NCBI GenBank assembly: GCA_937877545.1
Contig: CALFJE010000159.1
Location: forward strand, 1 to 18,851
Length of the DNA stretch: 18,851 nt
Source of the DNA: an uncultured Selenomonadales bacterium
Lineage (GTDB): Bacteria; Bacillota; Negativicutes; Selenomonadales; Selenomonadaceae
Direction: 5' to 3'
This document shows, one piece after another, positions 1-8,264 of the stretch. The translations under genes and the position numbers were made by a program. The notes under the pieces are model-generated. The model did not search any database, was not told the origin of the DNA, and saw only the letters and a list, made by a program, of their open reading frames with translations. How positions within the stretch are numbered: position 1 is the first letter of the stretch; the number at the start of each line of letters is the position of its first letter.

Positions 1-15
1 GGGGGGGGGGGGGGG
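1..15. other. Homopolymer G run at the window edge, probable assembly artefact
   Basis: The first 15 bases are all G. Similarity to the paralogous gene at 917-2047 starts immediately after the run, at about base 17, and the paralogue has no poly-glycine here. A G run at the end of a contig is typical of two-colour sequencing error or of a read end, so these bases should not be translated. Confidence 0.75.
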
Positions 16-16
16 T

Positions 17-901
17 AAGGTTCATGTCGTCAAGCTCCCGAAAAACAGCGGCGCACCGGGTTTGCCGCTCAATATCGGCATTCAATTCGCTTGCGGAAAA
101 TATATTGCTTTCCTCGACAACGACGACCTATTTACAAAAACCGCTCTTGAGGAGCTGACTGCCCTCGCCGAGGAATATCAAGCCGACGCGATTAACACAA
201 ATGAATTTTTTGCTTTCAACGACAGAAACGCTTCGACCGAGGAATTGTTGGACGTTAAGAATCATCATGTTGTGAACTGTCATAATGTGAGTGCGCGCAA
301 TGCAGGAGCACCCCGTTTACACGAGGCGGTTGTTATTTCGGAAAGCCTTGCCGAGCGCGTCAATCACTGGATAAATTTCGATTTTCATTGGGCGACTTGG
401 GCAACCTTTTGCAGGCGCGACTTTCTAATCCTCAACCAAATTAAATTCCCGAATATGCCGCCCGCTGATGATCAGCCTTTCAATTTCAACTGCATCTGTT
501 CCGCAAAAAAATTATTGCGTGTTCCCAACATTACATATATTTATCGTATTCGCCATGATTCGCTCTCTCATGAAAATGCAAATTCGGAAAAATATTTTTG
601 TAAGTGGCTTAAAGTTTTGAGTACAGGCTGCAATGAATTCGATAATGTCATGAAACGGTTTCCGTTTTTCGATGAGCATCCCGATTATCGCTACGCCGTG
701 CTGGATTGGCATGTTAAACATAAACTTCACCAACTGCAAAATTTTTACGCTCAGATTCACCCCGCCGCGCTCCAGCCGCTCGTTGAAAAGGAATTTCACT
801 CGGACGAGGCGACATTTGCGGCTTACCTGTTTAACACGGTCAATATCCAGAGACTTCAGATTATGCGGCTCCAACAGGAGCTGAGCAAGTTTCAACGGTA
901 A
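17..901 (+). CDS. Family 2 glycosyltransferase, 5'-truncated copy
   Basis: This is the C-terminal part (294 codons plus stop from base 17) of a GT-A fold, family 2 glycosyltransferase. Such enzymes move a sugar from a nucleotide donor, usually in capsule, O-antigen or surface glycan synthesis. The frame is open to the window edge. Compared with the next gene, the first 76 or so residues, including the VSVIIP strand and the first donor-binding aspartates, are missing. The block KLPKNSG, the metal-binding DNDD (paralogue DSDD) and the C-terminal MRLQQEL are shared with that paralogue. A TTG at 62 could be read as a start, but homology runs upstream of it, so it is internal. The next gene begins 15 bp downstream with its own ribosome binding site, consistent with one operon. 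The acceptor and the donor sugar cannot be told from sequence. Confidence 0.85.
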   Translation, partial: KVHVVKLPKNSGAPGLPLNIGIQFACGKYIAFLDNDDLFTKTALEELTALAEEYQADAINTNEFFAFNDRNASTEELLDVKNHHVVNCHNVSARNAGAPRLHEAVVISESLAERVNHWINFDFHWATWATFCRRDFLILNQIKFPNMPPADDQPFNFNCICSAKKLLRVPNITYIYRIRHDSLSHENANSEKYFCKWLKVLSTGCNEFDNVMKRFPFFDEHPDYRYAVLDWHVKHKLHQLQNFYAQIHPAALQPLVEKEFHSDEATFAAYLFNTVNIQRLQIMRLQQELSKFQR

Positions 902-916
902 CAAAGGAGTGATCCA

Positions 917-2047
917 ATGGCAAAAATCAAACACCGGCGGCGCGAGGTTGTCGGCGATAAAATTCCGCTCGTGTCCGTAATAATCCCGATGTACAACGCG
1001 GCAAAGTTCATCCCGCAGACGCTGGAAAGTTTGGCGTATCAAACAATGCAAGACTTTGAGGTCGTCGTGGTAGACGATTGCTCCACCGATACCGGCGTCG
1101 AGGTCGTAGAGGGCTTTAAGCCGCGATTCGATTCGCAGGGTGTCAAGCTTCACGTCGTCAAGCTCCCGAAAAACAGCGGCACGCCGGGCTTGCCTCGCAA
1201 CGTAGGAATTCAAATGGCTTGCGGCAAGTATATCGCCTTCCTGGACAGCGACGATCTTTTTATACCAACCGCACTGGAGGAATTGACCGCCCTCGCTGAA
1301 GAGTATCAAGCTGACATGCTTCATGCGGACGTATGGTTTAAAGTGTGGGGCGATAAGGGAAAATCTGTCGACGACCCTGCCTTTACCGACATGAACGAGT
1401 TGACCAATCCCAAGAATTTTATGCTGAAAAGTTTTCGTCGCCGCCCGCCCGCTCAAAAGCCCGAACTTGAGGAGTTTGACATTGCCGAACGAATGCGCCG
1501 CTGGGTTAATTGGGAATACTACTTCGCGACGTGGACTTCGTTTTATCGGCGGGATTTTATCATTGCCAATCAAATACGCTTTTCCGATTCGCCGTCCAGT
1601 GAGGATCATTTCTTCAAGTTTAACTGCGTCTGCCTTGCGAATAAGATCGTGCGCTTGGCGAAACCGTTTTATATCGTCAGACCGCGTGCCAATTCCGTTT
1701 CGCATACCCAACTTGACGCCGAAAAGATTTTGCACAAATGGATTCGAGTATTTAGCATAGGGCTTAATGAACTTGAACGGATTATGAGCGGTGTAAAATT
1801 TTTTGGCGAACATCCCGATTATCGCTACGCGGTTTTGGACTTTTTCATTAACCTTACGTTGGAATACCCCGAATGTTCAGTGCCGGTCTACGCGCAGATT
1901 CACCCCGGCGCACTGTATCCGCTTATAAAAAAGGATTTCTCTTCGGACGCGGAAAGTCTTTCGGCTTACCTGTTCGGTACAATGAATATTCAGCGGCTTC
2001 AGATTATGCGGCTTCAACAGGAGCTGGCAAAGTTTCACAAGCAGTAA
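917..2047 (+). CDS. Family 2 glycosyltransferase
   Basis: A complete 376-residue GT2 enzyme. VSVIIPMYN at residues 19-27 is the first beta strand of the GT-A fold, VVDDCSTD at 51-58 is the nucleotide-binding region, and DSDD at 110-113 is the DxD-type metal-binding motif. The C-terminal half, about residues 150-376, is helical, with aromatic-rich segments such as the one around NWEYYFATW, and is shared with the upstream gene. The ATG follows AAAGGAG at a good distance. No membrane segment is visible, so a cytoplasmic or membrane-peripheral enzyme is expected. It is a tandem duplicate of the preceding gene, with near identity in the catalytic core and more divergence between residues 120 and 190, which probably governs acceptor choice. 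Family assignment is secure; substrate is unknown. Its place directly before trpD, only 13 bp away, is unusual. Confidence 0.9.
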   Translation: MAKIKHRRREVVGDKIPLVSVIIPMYNAAKFIPQTLESLAYQTMQDFEVVVVDDCSTDTGVEVVEGFKPRFDSQGVKLHVVKLPKNSGTPGLPRNVGIQMACGKYIAFLDSDDLFIPTALEELTALAEEYQADMLHADVWFKVWGDKGKSVDDPAFTDMNELTNPKNFMLKSFRRRPPAQKPELEEFDIAERMRRWVNWEYYFATWTSFYRRDFIIANQIRFSDSPSSEDHFFKFNCVCLANKIVRLAKPFYIVRPRANSVSHTQLDAEKILHKWIRVFSIGLNELERIMSGVKFFGEHPDYRYAVLDFFINLTLEYPECSVPVYAQIHPGALYPLIKKDFSSDAESLSAYLFGTMNIQRLQIMRLQQELAKFHKQ

Positions 2048-2060
2048 AGGAGTTTCAAGT

Positions 2061-3083
2061 ATGATTAAAGAGGCTATCGTAAAAATCGTGAACAAGGAGG
2101 ATTTGACGTTCGATGAGGCGTTTGCCGTCATGAACGAGATAATGAGCGGCGAAACCACTCCGACGCAAAACGCGGCGTTTCTGTCTGCGCTGTCGACGAA
2201 AAGCGCGGGTGCCGAGACTACCGACGAAATTGCAGGTTGCGCGGCGGCTATGCGTGCTCACGCCACGGCAGTCGACACGGGGCTTGAGCTTTTTGAAATT
2301 GTCGGGACGGGCGGCGACAATTCCAACAGCTTCAACATTTCCACAACCTCGGCTCTAATCGCGGCGGCGGGCGGCATGAAGGTCGCCAAACACGGCAACC
2401 GCGCCGCCTCCTCCAAATGCGGTGCCGCAGATTGTCTGGAGGCTTTGGGTGTCGACATCAATCAAAACCCCGATAAGTGCCGCGAATTGCTTAATACGGT
2501 CGGGATTTGCTTTTTCTTCGCGCAAAAATATCACGCCTCGATGAAATACGTCGGCGCGATTCGTAAGGAGCTGGGCTTTCGCACGGTCTTTAATATCCTC
2601 GGTCCGCTCACCAATCCCGGCAAGCCGTCAATGCAAATCCTCGGCGTCTACGCGGAGTATCTGGTCGCGCCGCTCGCGCAAGTTTTGGTTAGCCTCGGCG
2701 TCAAGCGCGGCATGGTCGTTTACGGTCAAGACAAGCTCGACGAAATTTCCTTGAGCGCACCGACGACCGTTTGTGAAATTAAGGACGGCTGGGTTAAAAA
2801 TTACGTCATCACGCCCGAAGAGTTCGGCTTTGCACGTTGCACGAAGGACGACCTGCGCGGCGGTACGCCTTCCGTCAATGCGGCGATAACGCATTCAATC
2901 CTGCGCGGCGAACACGGTCACAAGCGCAACGCCGTCCTGCTCAATGCGGGCGCGGCTCTTTACGTCGGCGGCAAGGCGGACAGCTTTAAGTCGGGCGTCA
3001 ATCTGGCGGCGGAGCTGATTGACAGCGGCAAAGCCCTCGACACCTTGGAGCGGTTCATTCGGAGGAGCCATGACGATACTTGA
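2061..3083 (+). CDS. trpD: Anthranilate phosphoribosyltransferase TrpD
   Basis: Transfers phosphoribose from PRPP to anthranilate, the second step of tryptophan synthesis from chorismate. The 340-residue length is normal for the family. GTGGD at residues 82-86 is the PRPP pyrophosphate-binding loop, and KHGNRAASSKCGAAD from residue 110 is the conserved anthranilate/PRPP motif. The N-terminal helical domain (about 1-70) is present. It is not fused to a TrpG glutaminase domain. AAAGGAG lies 9 bp before the ATG. The stop overlaps the start of trpC by 14 bases, which suggests translational coupling. No trpE or trpG lies upstream; glycosyltransferase genes are there instead. Identification is firm. 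Confidence 0.96.
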   Translation: MIKEAIVKIVNKEDLTFDEAFAVMNEIMSGETTPTQNAAFLSALSTKSAGAETTDEIAGCAAAMRAHATAVDTGLELFEIVGTGGDNSNSFNISTTSALIAAAGGMKVAKHGNRAASSKCGAADCLEALGVDINQNPDKCRELLNTVGICFFFAQKYHASMKYVGAIRKELGFRTVFNILGPLTNPGKPSMQILGVYAEYLVAPLAQVLVSLGVKRGMVVYGQDKLDEISLSAPTTVCEIKDGWVKNYVITPEEFGFARCTKDDLRGGTPSVNAAITHSILRGEHGHKRNAVLLNAGAALYVGGKADSFKSGVNLAAELIDSGKALDTLERFIRRSHDDT

Positions 3084-3849
3084 CACGATAGCCGAACGCG
3101 CAAAGTTACGCGTCGCCCGCGATATGGAACGCCTCCCGCTTGCCGAACTTAAGCAAAGGGCTTTGAGCTTGCCGCGAGGAAATTTCCCGTTCGAGGCGGC
3201 GTTACGGCGGACGGGCTTGTCGTTCATCTGCGAATGCAAAAAAGCCTCGCCGTCAAAGGGACTAATCGCGCCCGAATTCCCTTACCTCGACATTGCGCGG
3301 GCTTACGAGGCGGCGGGGGCTGATGCCGTATCGGTCTTGACGGAGCCGGAATTTTTCCTCGGCAACGATAAATTTTTAGCCGAAATTTCCGCGCAGATTT
3401 CAATCCCGTGCCTCCGTAAAGATTTCGTCGTCGATGAATACATGATTTGGCAAGCAAAGACTTTGGGCGCGGCGGCGGTGCTCCTAATCTGCGCGATTCT
3501 TGACGATACGCAACTTAAAAATTTTATGGCGACGTGTGACGCTTTGGGCTTGAGCGCGTTGGTCGAGGTGCACGACGCCGACGAAATTAAACGGGCGATT
3601 GACGGCGGGGCGCGGATTATCGGCGTCAACAATCGCAACCTTAAGGACTTCAGCGTCGACACGGATAATAGTAAACGACTTAGGGAGCTGGTGCCGCCCG
3701 AAATAATTTTCGTATCGGAAAGCGGCATTAAATCGGCGGAGGACGTGCAACGAATTCGCGAGTCGGGAGCCGACGCCGTGCTGATTGGCGAAGTCTTAAT
3801 GCGAGCCGCCGATAAGACCGCCAAGCTTGCGGAGTTAAAGGGCTTATGA
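3070..3849 (+). CDS. trpC: Indole-3-glycerol-phosphate synthase TrpC
   Basis: Closes the ring of CdRP to give indole-3-glycerol phosphate. It is a single-domain TIM barrel of 259 residues. The family motifs are ECKKASPSKG at 55-64, LRKDF at 115-119, VEVHD around catalytic Glu166, VNNRN near 186-190, and VSESGI in the phosphate-binding region. An upstream in-frame start at 3019 is possible, but the ATG at 3070 has GGAGG just before it and gives the normal length, so it is preferred. It overlaps trpD by 14 bases, and its TGA overlaps the trpF ATG in an ATGA. Not fused to TrpF, unlike the enteric enzyme. Confidence 0.96.
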   Translation: MTILDTIAERAKLRVARDMERLPLAELKQRALSLPRGNFPFEAALRRTGLSFICECKKASPSKGLIAPEFPYLDIARAYEAAGADAVSVLTEPEFFLGNDKFLAEISAQISIPCLRKDFVVDEYMIWQAKTLGAAAVLLICAILDDTQLKNFMATCDALGLSALVEVHDADEIKRAIDGGARIIGVNNRNLKDFSVDTDNSKRLRELVPPEIIFVSESGIKSAEDVQRIRESGADAVLIGEVLMRAADKTAKLAELKGL

Positions 3850-4439
3850 CCAAGATTAAATTTTGCGGCTTGCGGACGCTTGCCGACATTAAAGCCGCCA
3901 ATGAGCTTGCGCCCGAATACGTCGGCTTTGTCTTCGCGCCCAAAAGTAAACGTTGCGTCGCGCCCGCCACGGCTGAAAATCTGCGCGGAGCCTTGTCGGA
4001 TAAAATCTGCACGGTGGGCGTCTTCGTTAATGAAGATTATCATATCGTCGCCGAACTGTTGAACGCGGGCATAATCGACGCGGCGCAACTTCACGGCTTC
4101 GAGGACGCTGCTTATATCAAGAATCTGCGCGGGCTGACGAATAAAGTTATAATCCAAGCGTTTCAAGGCAACAAAATTGCGGCGGCGCAGAACAGCCTCG
4201 CCGATTTTATTTTGCTTGACGCGGGCGCGGGTGACGGCAAGACGTTCGATTGGCGCACGATAAATTTGCGGCGCGAATACTTTTTGGCGGGCGGCTTGAC
4301 GGTCGATAACGTGGACGCGGCGATTAAATTGCTCCGCCCGTTCGCAGTCGACGTAAGCAGCGGCATAGAGACCGACGGGCGCAAAGATTTTAACAAGATG
4401 GCAACCTTCGCGGAGGTTGTGCGGAGGAAAAATATATGA
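3846..4439 (+). CDS. trpF: Phosphoribosylanthranilate isomerase TrpF
   Basis: Catalyses the Amadori rearrangement of N-phosphoribosylanthranilate to CdRP, the step before TrpC. At 197 residues it is a normal stand-alone TIM barrel. Cys7 in KFCGLR is the general base position and Asp125 in FILLDAG is the general acid position. LAGGLT near residue 144 and the VDVSSGIE block near the C-terminus are the phosphate-binding ends. It starts in an ATGA overlap with trpC and ends in an ATGA overlap with trpB, so the three genes are very probably translationally coupled. Function is clear from both sequence and context. Confidence 0.95.
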   Translation: MTKIKFCGLRTLADIKAANELAPEYVGFVFAPKSKRCVAPATAENLRGALSDKICTVGVFVNEDYHIVAELLNAGIIDAAQLHGFEDAAYIKNLRGLTNKVIIQAFQGNKIAAAQNSLADFILLDAGAGDGKTFDWRTINLRREYFLAGGLTVDNVDAAIKLLRPFAVDVSSGIETDGRKDFNKMATFAEVVRRKNI

Positions 4440-5623
4440 CGAATCAAAAGGGACGCTTCGGCATTTACGGCGGGCAATACATACCCGAAACGCTTATGAA
4501 CGCGGTTATCGAGCTGGAGGAGGCGTATAATCGCTTCAAGGATGACGCCGCCTTTAACAGCGAGCTGACGGAGCTGTTTAACGATTACGCGGGGCGACCG
4601 TCGCGGCTCTACTTTGCAAAAAAAATGACCGCTGATTTGGGCGGCGCGAAGATCTATCTCAAGCGCGAGGATTTGAATCACACGGGATCGCACAAAATTA
4701 ACAACGTCTTGGGTCAAGCTCTGCTGGCTAAAAAAATGGGCAAGACGCGTTTAATCGCGGAGACGGGCGCAGGTCAACACGGCGTCGCAACCGCTACTGC
4801 CGCCGCGCTGTTCGGCATGGAGTGCAAGATTTTCATGGGCGCGGAGGATACGCGTCGCCAAGCCCTCAACGTCTACCGCATGAAACTTTTGGGCGCGGAG
4901 GTCGTCGCCGTCGAAAGCGGCACCGGCACGCTCAAGGACGCCGTATCGGAGACTTTCCGCGAGTGGACGAATCGCATTGCCGATACGCATTACTGCCTCG
5001 GCTCCGTCATGGGTCCGCACCCGTTCCCGATTATCGTCCGCGATTTTCAAGCCGTCATATCCAAGGAGATTAAGGCTCAGCTCCACGCGTTGGAGGGTCG
5101 TCTGCCCGACGCCGTGGTTGCGTGTTGCGGCGGCGGCTCCAATTCGATTGGCACGTTTTATCACTTTATCGGCGAGCCGAGCGTTAAGCTTATCGGTTGC
5201 GAGGCGGCGGGGCGCGGCGTTGACACCTTCGAGACGGCGGCGACTATCGCCACGGGCAGGACGGGCATTTTCCACGGCATGAAGTCTTATTTCTGCCAAG
5301 ACGCCTACGGGCAAATCGCGCCGGTCTATTCCATATCGGCGGGGCTGGACTATCCCGGTATCGGTCCGGAGCACGCTTGGCTTCACGACACCGGCAGAGC
5401 CGAATATGTCCCCGTCACCGACGCCGAGGCGGTCGACGCCTTTGAATACCTGTCGCGCACTGAGGGCATTATCCCCGCCATTGAATCGGCGCACGCGGTC
5501 GCCCACGTCATGAAGATTGCGCCCGCCATGAAGGGCAAAATTATCGTTATCACGTTGTCGGGGCGCGGCGATAAGGATTGCGCGTCCGTCGCCCGTTATC
5601 GCGGCGAGAGTATCGGCGATTAG
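4436..5623 (+). CDS. trpB: Tryptophan synthase beta chain TrpB
   Basis: PLP enzyme that condenses indole and serine to tryptophan. The 395-residue sequence matches the TrpB1 form that works in complex with TrpA. Lys87 in HTGSHKINN is the PLP Schiff-base lysine, Glu109 in AETGAGQHG is the catalytic glutamate, and GGGSN (within CCGGGSNS, about residue 230) is the PLP phosphate loop. LSGRGDKD near the C-terminus is also typical. It starts in an ATGA overlap with trpF. No trpA follows: the next gene, 15 bp on, is pncB. TrpB1 depends on TrpA for indole and for full activity, so either trpA is elsewhere or the cell feeds TrpB with free indole. Confidence 0.97.
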   Translation: MTNQKGRFGIYGGQYIPETLMNAVIELEEAYNRFKDDAAFNSELTELFNDYAGRPSRLYFAKKMTADLGGAKIYLKREDLNHTGSHKINNVLGQALLAKKMGKTRLIAETGAGQHGVATATAAALFGMECKIFMGAEDTRRQALNVYRMKLLGAEVVAVESGTGTLKDAVSETFREWTNRIADTHYCLGSVMGPHPFPIIVRDFQAVISKEIKAQLHALEGRLPDAVVACCGGGSNSIGTFYHFIGEPSVKLIGCEAAGRGVDTFETAATIATGRTGIFHGMKSYFCQDAYGQIAPVYSISAGLDYPGIGPEHAWLHDTGRAEYVPVTDAEAVDAFEYLSRTEGIIPAIESAHAVAHVMKIAPAMKGKIIVITLSGRGDKDCASVARYRGESIGD

Positions 5624-5638
5624 TTTGGAGGTATTGAC

Positions 5639-7099
5639 ATGTCGCAGTTTGATAAGCGAAACCTGTCGATGATGATGGATTTCTACGAGATGACGATGGC
5701 GAACGGCTACTTTGTCAACGGCGGCGAGAATACGCGGGTGGCGTTCGACGTGTTTTATCGGCGCAACCCTGACGCGGGCGGCTTTGCCATATTCGCGGGG
5801 CTGGAGCAGGTTATCGAGTACGTGGAAAATATGCAATTCAGCGCGAAGGATATTGACTATCTGCGCGGGCAGAAGATTTTCAGCGAGGACTTTTTGGCGA
5901 GCCTCAAGGATTTCCATTTTCGCGGCGACATTTACGCTTTCCCCGAAGGGACGATTATGTATCCCAATGAACCGTTCATGACGGTGGTTGCCAATCTGAT
6001 TGACGCTCAACTCGTGGAGACGGCGATATTGGCGCAAGTGAATCACCAATCGCTGATAGCAACCAAGGCGCGGCGTATCGTCCGTGCGGCGGAGGGTCGT
6101 TTCGTTTCGGACTTCGGAGCGCGTCGCGCTCACAACATGGACGCGGCGACTTACGGGGCGCGGGCGGCGTTTATCGGCGGCGTCAACGGCACGGCTACCG
6201 TCAGCGCGGGGCAACTGTTTAACATTCCCGTCAACGGCACCATGGCACACAGTTGGGTTATGTACTTCCGCAACGAGTTCGAGGCTTTCAAGCGTTACGC
6301 CGAAGTTTACCCCGACTCGACGACTTTGCTTGTCGACACCTACGACGTTGTTCACAGCGGCATTCCCAACGCCATTCGCGTCGCCAAGGAGGTTTTGGAG
6401 CCGCAAGGCAAACGTCTGCGCGGCGTGCGTATCGATTCGGGCGACTTGGCTTATCTGTCCAAAAAAATTCGTAAGATGTTGGACGACGCGGGCTTGACGG
6501 ATTGCAAGATTATCGCCAGCAACAGCCTGGACGAATTCACGATAACCTCGCTGATAAATCAGGGCGCGGCTCTTGACAGTTTCGGCGTCGGCGAACGCTT
6601 GATAACCGCCAAGTCGGAGCCGGTCTTTGGCGCGGTCTATAAGATTGTCGCGGTTGAGGAGGGCGGCGTGTTCGTGCCGAGGATTAAGGTCAGCGAAAAC
6701 GTCGAGAAAATCACCAACCCCGGCTTGAAGAGTATTTATCGCGTCTACGACGAGGCGGGTCATGCCGTCGCGGATTTAATGGCGTTGGCGGGCGAGACCG
6801 TTGACTTGACGAATCCTTATCGCTACGTCGACCCGGTTAAGCCGTGGAAGAATCGCCGCTTTGAGAACTTCACGGCAAAAAAATTGTCGCGGCTCTACGT
6901 CAAGGACGGCAAGCGGGTTGAAACTTTGCCGACCTTGCATGATATTCGCGACTATGTTAAGCACCAGTTGACGGCGGAGATTTGGCAGGAGGAGCAACGC
7001 TTTGAGAATCCGCACCGCCACTACCTCGACATGACTCCCGATTATTATGATATGAAGATGAGCTTGCTCCATAAAACCCGTTCCGCCATGGACAGCTAA
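5639..7099 (+). CDS. pncB: Nicotinate phosphoribosyltransferase
   Basis: Joins nicotinate and PRPP, with ATP hydrolysis, to make nicotinate mononucleotide in the Preiss-Handler NAD salvage route. The 486 residues fit the long Bacillus-type family. DFGARRAH at residues 158-165 corresponds to the conserved (E/D)FG-RRA motif. His204 in GTMAHSW is the expected phosphorylated catalytic histidine. VRIDSGDL and the SNSLDE block belong to the phosphoribosyl-binding barrel, and a GVGERL segment follows. GGAGGT precedes the ATG. It lies 15 bp after trpB and 13 bp before the DUF5672 gene, in the same operon. TrpD and this enzyme both draw on PRPP, but a regulatory reason for the pairing is only a guess. 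Confidence 0.95.
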   Translation: MSQFDKRNLSMMMDFYEMTMANGYFVNGGENTRVAFDVFYRRNPDAGGFAIFAGLEQVIEYVENMQFSAKDIDYLRGQKIFSEDFLASLKDFHFRGDIYAFPEGTIMYPNEPFMTVVANLIDAQLVETAILAQVNHQSLIATKARRIVRAAEGRFVSDFGARRAHNMDAATYGARAAFIGGVNGTATVSAGQLFNIPVNGTMAHSWVMYFRNEFEAFKRYAEVYPDSTTLLVDTYDVVHSGIPNAIRVAKEVLEPQGKRLRGVRIDSGDLAYLSKKIRKMLDDAGLTDCKIIASNSLDEFTITSLINQGAALDSFGVGERLITAKSEPVFGAVYKIVAVEEGGVFVPRIKVSENVEKITNPGLKSIYRVYDEAGHAVADLMALAGETVDLTNPYRYVDPVKPWKNRRFENFTAKKLSRLYVKDGKRVETLPTLHDIRDYVKHQLTAEIWQEEQRFENPHRHYLDMTPDYYDMKMSLLHKTRSAMDS

Positions 7100-7112
7100 G
7101 GAGGAGAATACT

Positions 7113-8264
7113 TTGCCTTCGAAAGTCGCCGTCGTGATTCCCGTCTACAAGGCGAAGCTTAACGAACTTGAAAAAATTTCGCTCGCGCAGTGCAGAAAAG
7201 TTTTGGGCAAGTATCCGCTGATATTCGTCGCGCCCGCAGGAGCACAATTCCCCTACTTCGCGCCGACCGACGGGATTGCCCGCTTTCCGTCGAGATTCTT
7301 TGAAAACGTCTTGACTTACAACTGTATGATGACTGAGCCGTTTTTCTATGAGGCGTTCAAAGACTTTGAATATATTCTGATTTATCAGCTCGACGCGTTT
7401 GTTTTCTATGACGCTCTCGAAGAGTTTTGCGCGCTCGGTTACGATTATATCGGCGCACCATGGTCTTATAACGAACGTCGCGATTTCCCCGATGTGAAAA
7501 ATGTTCGTGTCGGCAACGGCGGCTTTTCCCTGCGCAAAGTCAAGGCGCATTATAATCTTTTGACGGAACACTCCGACTTGGTAAAACGCATGACAGTGAC
7601 ACGGGCGGAAGATGATTTCTTTGCCTATTGCGGCGCACGGGAAGATATAAATTTCAGCGTGCCGCCCGTCGAAATTGCCGCGCTGTTTTCGGTTGAATAT
7701 TTGCTTGAGCACTCGTTAAAGAATATCGGCGGCATTCCGTTCGGCTGTCACGGCTGGACGAAGATGAGCGCGGATTTTTATGTCAAGTTGTTCCGGCGGT
7801 TCGGTTACGACTTGCGCCCGCTAAGGAACAAAATGGGCAATATTGACCAAATATTTTTATGGAAGTCCTTGACGCGATACGCAACACGGCGTTTGAAGCG
7901 TCGCCTTGAGCGCGGGCAATCGATTCTGCGCTACCTGCCAAGGAAAGATTTTGCCTCCGTGCGCGTGATTCGGCACCCGCTGAACTTGCAGATATTGGCG
8001 CGGCTCCTCCTTGAGGACGATTCTTTGAGCGACAAAATTTTTATTTACGCGCCCGAAGAGGCGGAGCGGTTGCTTGACGACTTGACGCCGGAAGAACAGC
8101 CGCACCTGTTGATAAGTTGCGAAAGCGGGCATGACGACGAATTGATTCAAGCCGCCGAGAAAAAGGGCTTAGCTTACGGCAAGCGGCTCGTGTCGTTCCA
8201 TGTGGAGTATTTGACGCGTTGCGAGGAGCTATTCCGTAAATTGGGCAAAAAAGTTCGGGTATGA
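7113..8264 (+). CDS. DUF5672-type glycosyltransferase-like protein with extra C-terminal domain
   Basis: A 383-residue protein starting at TTG 7113, which sits 7 bases after a perfect AAGGAGGAG. Residues 1-240 or so fit DUF5672, a GT-A-like domain found in surface glycan clusters: VAVVIPVYK at 5-13, YILIYQLDAFVF at 87-98 (the QLD likely replaces a DxD), GYDYIGAPW at 109-117 and VGNGGFSLR at 133-141. Residues 265-383 form a second region with alternating strands and helices (KIFIYAPEE, HLLISCES, RLVSFHVEY), which looks like a small Rossmann-like fold that I cannot name. No signal peptide or membrane segment is seen. It closes an operon that begins with two glycosyltransferases, which supports a glycan role. 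The last 36 bases overlap the 3' end of aroA on the other strand. Biochemical activity is unproven. Confidence 0.75.
   Translation: MPSKVAVVIPVYKAKLNELEKISLAQCRKVLGKYPLIFVAPAGAQFPYFAPTDGIARFPSRFFENVLTYNCMMTEPFFYEAFKDFEYILIYQLDAFVFYDALEEFCALGYDYIGAPWSYNERRDFPDVKNVRVGNGGFSLRKVKAHYNLLTEHSDLVKRMTVTRAEDDFFAYCGAREDINFSVPPVEIAALFSVEYLLEHSLKNIGGIPFGCHGWTKMSADFYVKLFRRFGYDLRPLRNKMGNIDQIFLWKSLTRYATRRLKRRLERGQSILRYLPRKDFASVRVIRHPLNLQILARLLLEDDSLSDKIFIYAPEEAERLLDDLTPEEQPHLLISCESGHDDELIQAAEKKGLAYGKRLVSFHVEYLTRCEELFRKLGKKVRV

Noticed and set aside
512..1813. A 433-codon open frame on the - strand opposite the glycosyltransferases
   Set aside because: It covers parts of two paralogous + strand genes, so its apparent internal similarity is only a mirror of the duplication.
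4751..6763. A 670-codon open frame on the - strand across trpB and pncB
   Set aside because: It is a shadow frame produced by biased codon use in two well-identified + strand genes; the translation is rich in Arg, His and Asn with no family motif.
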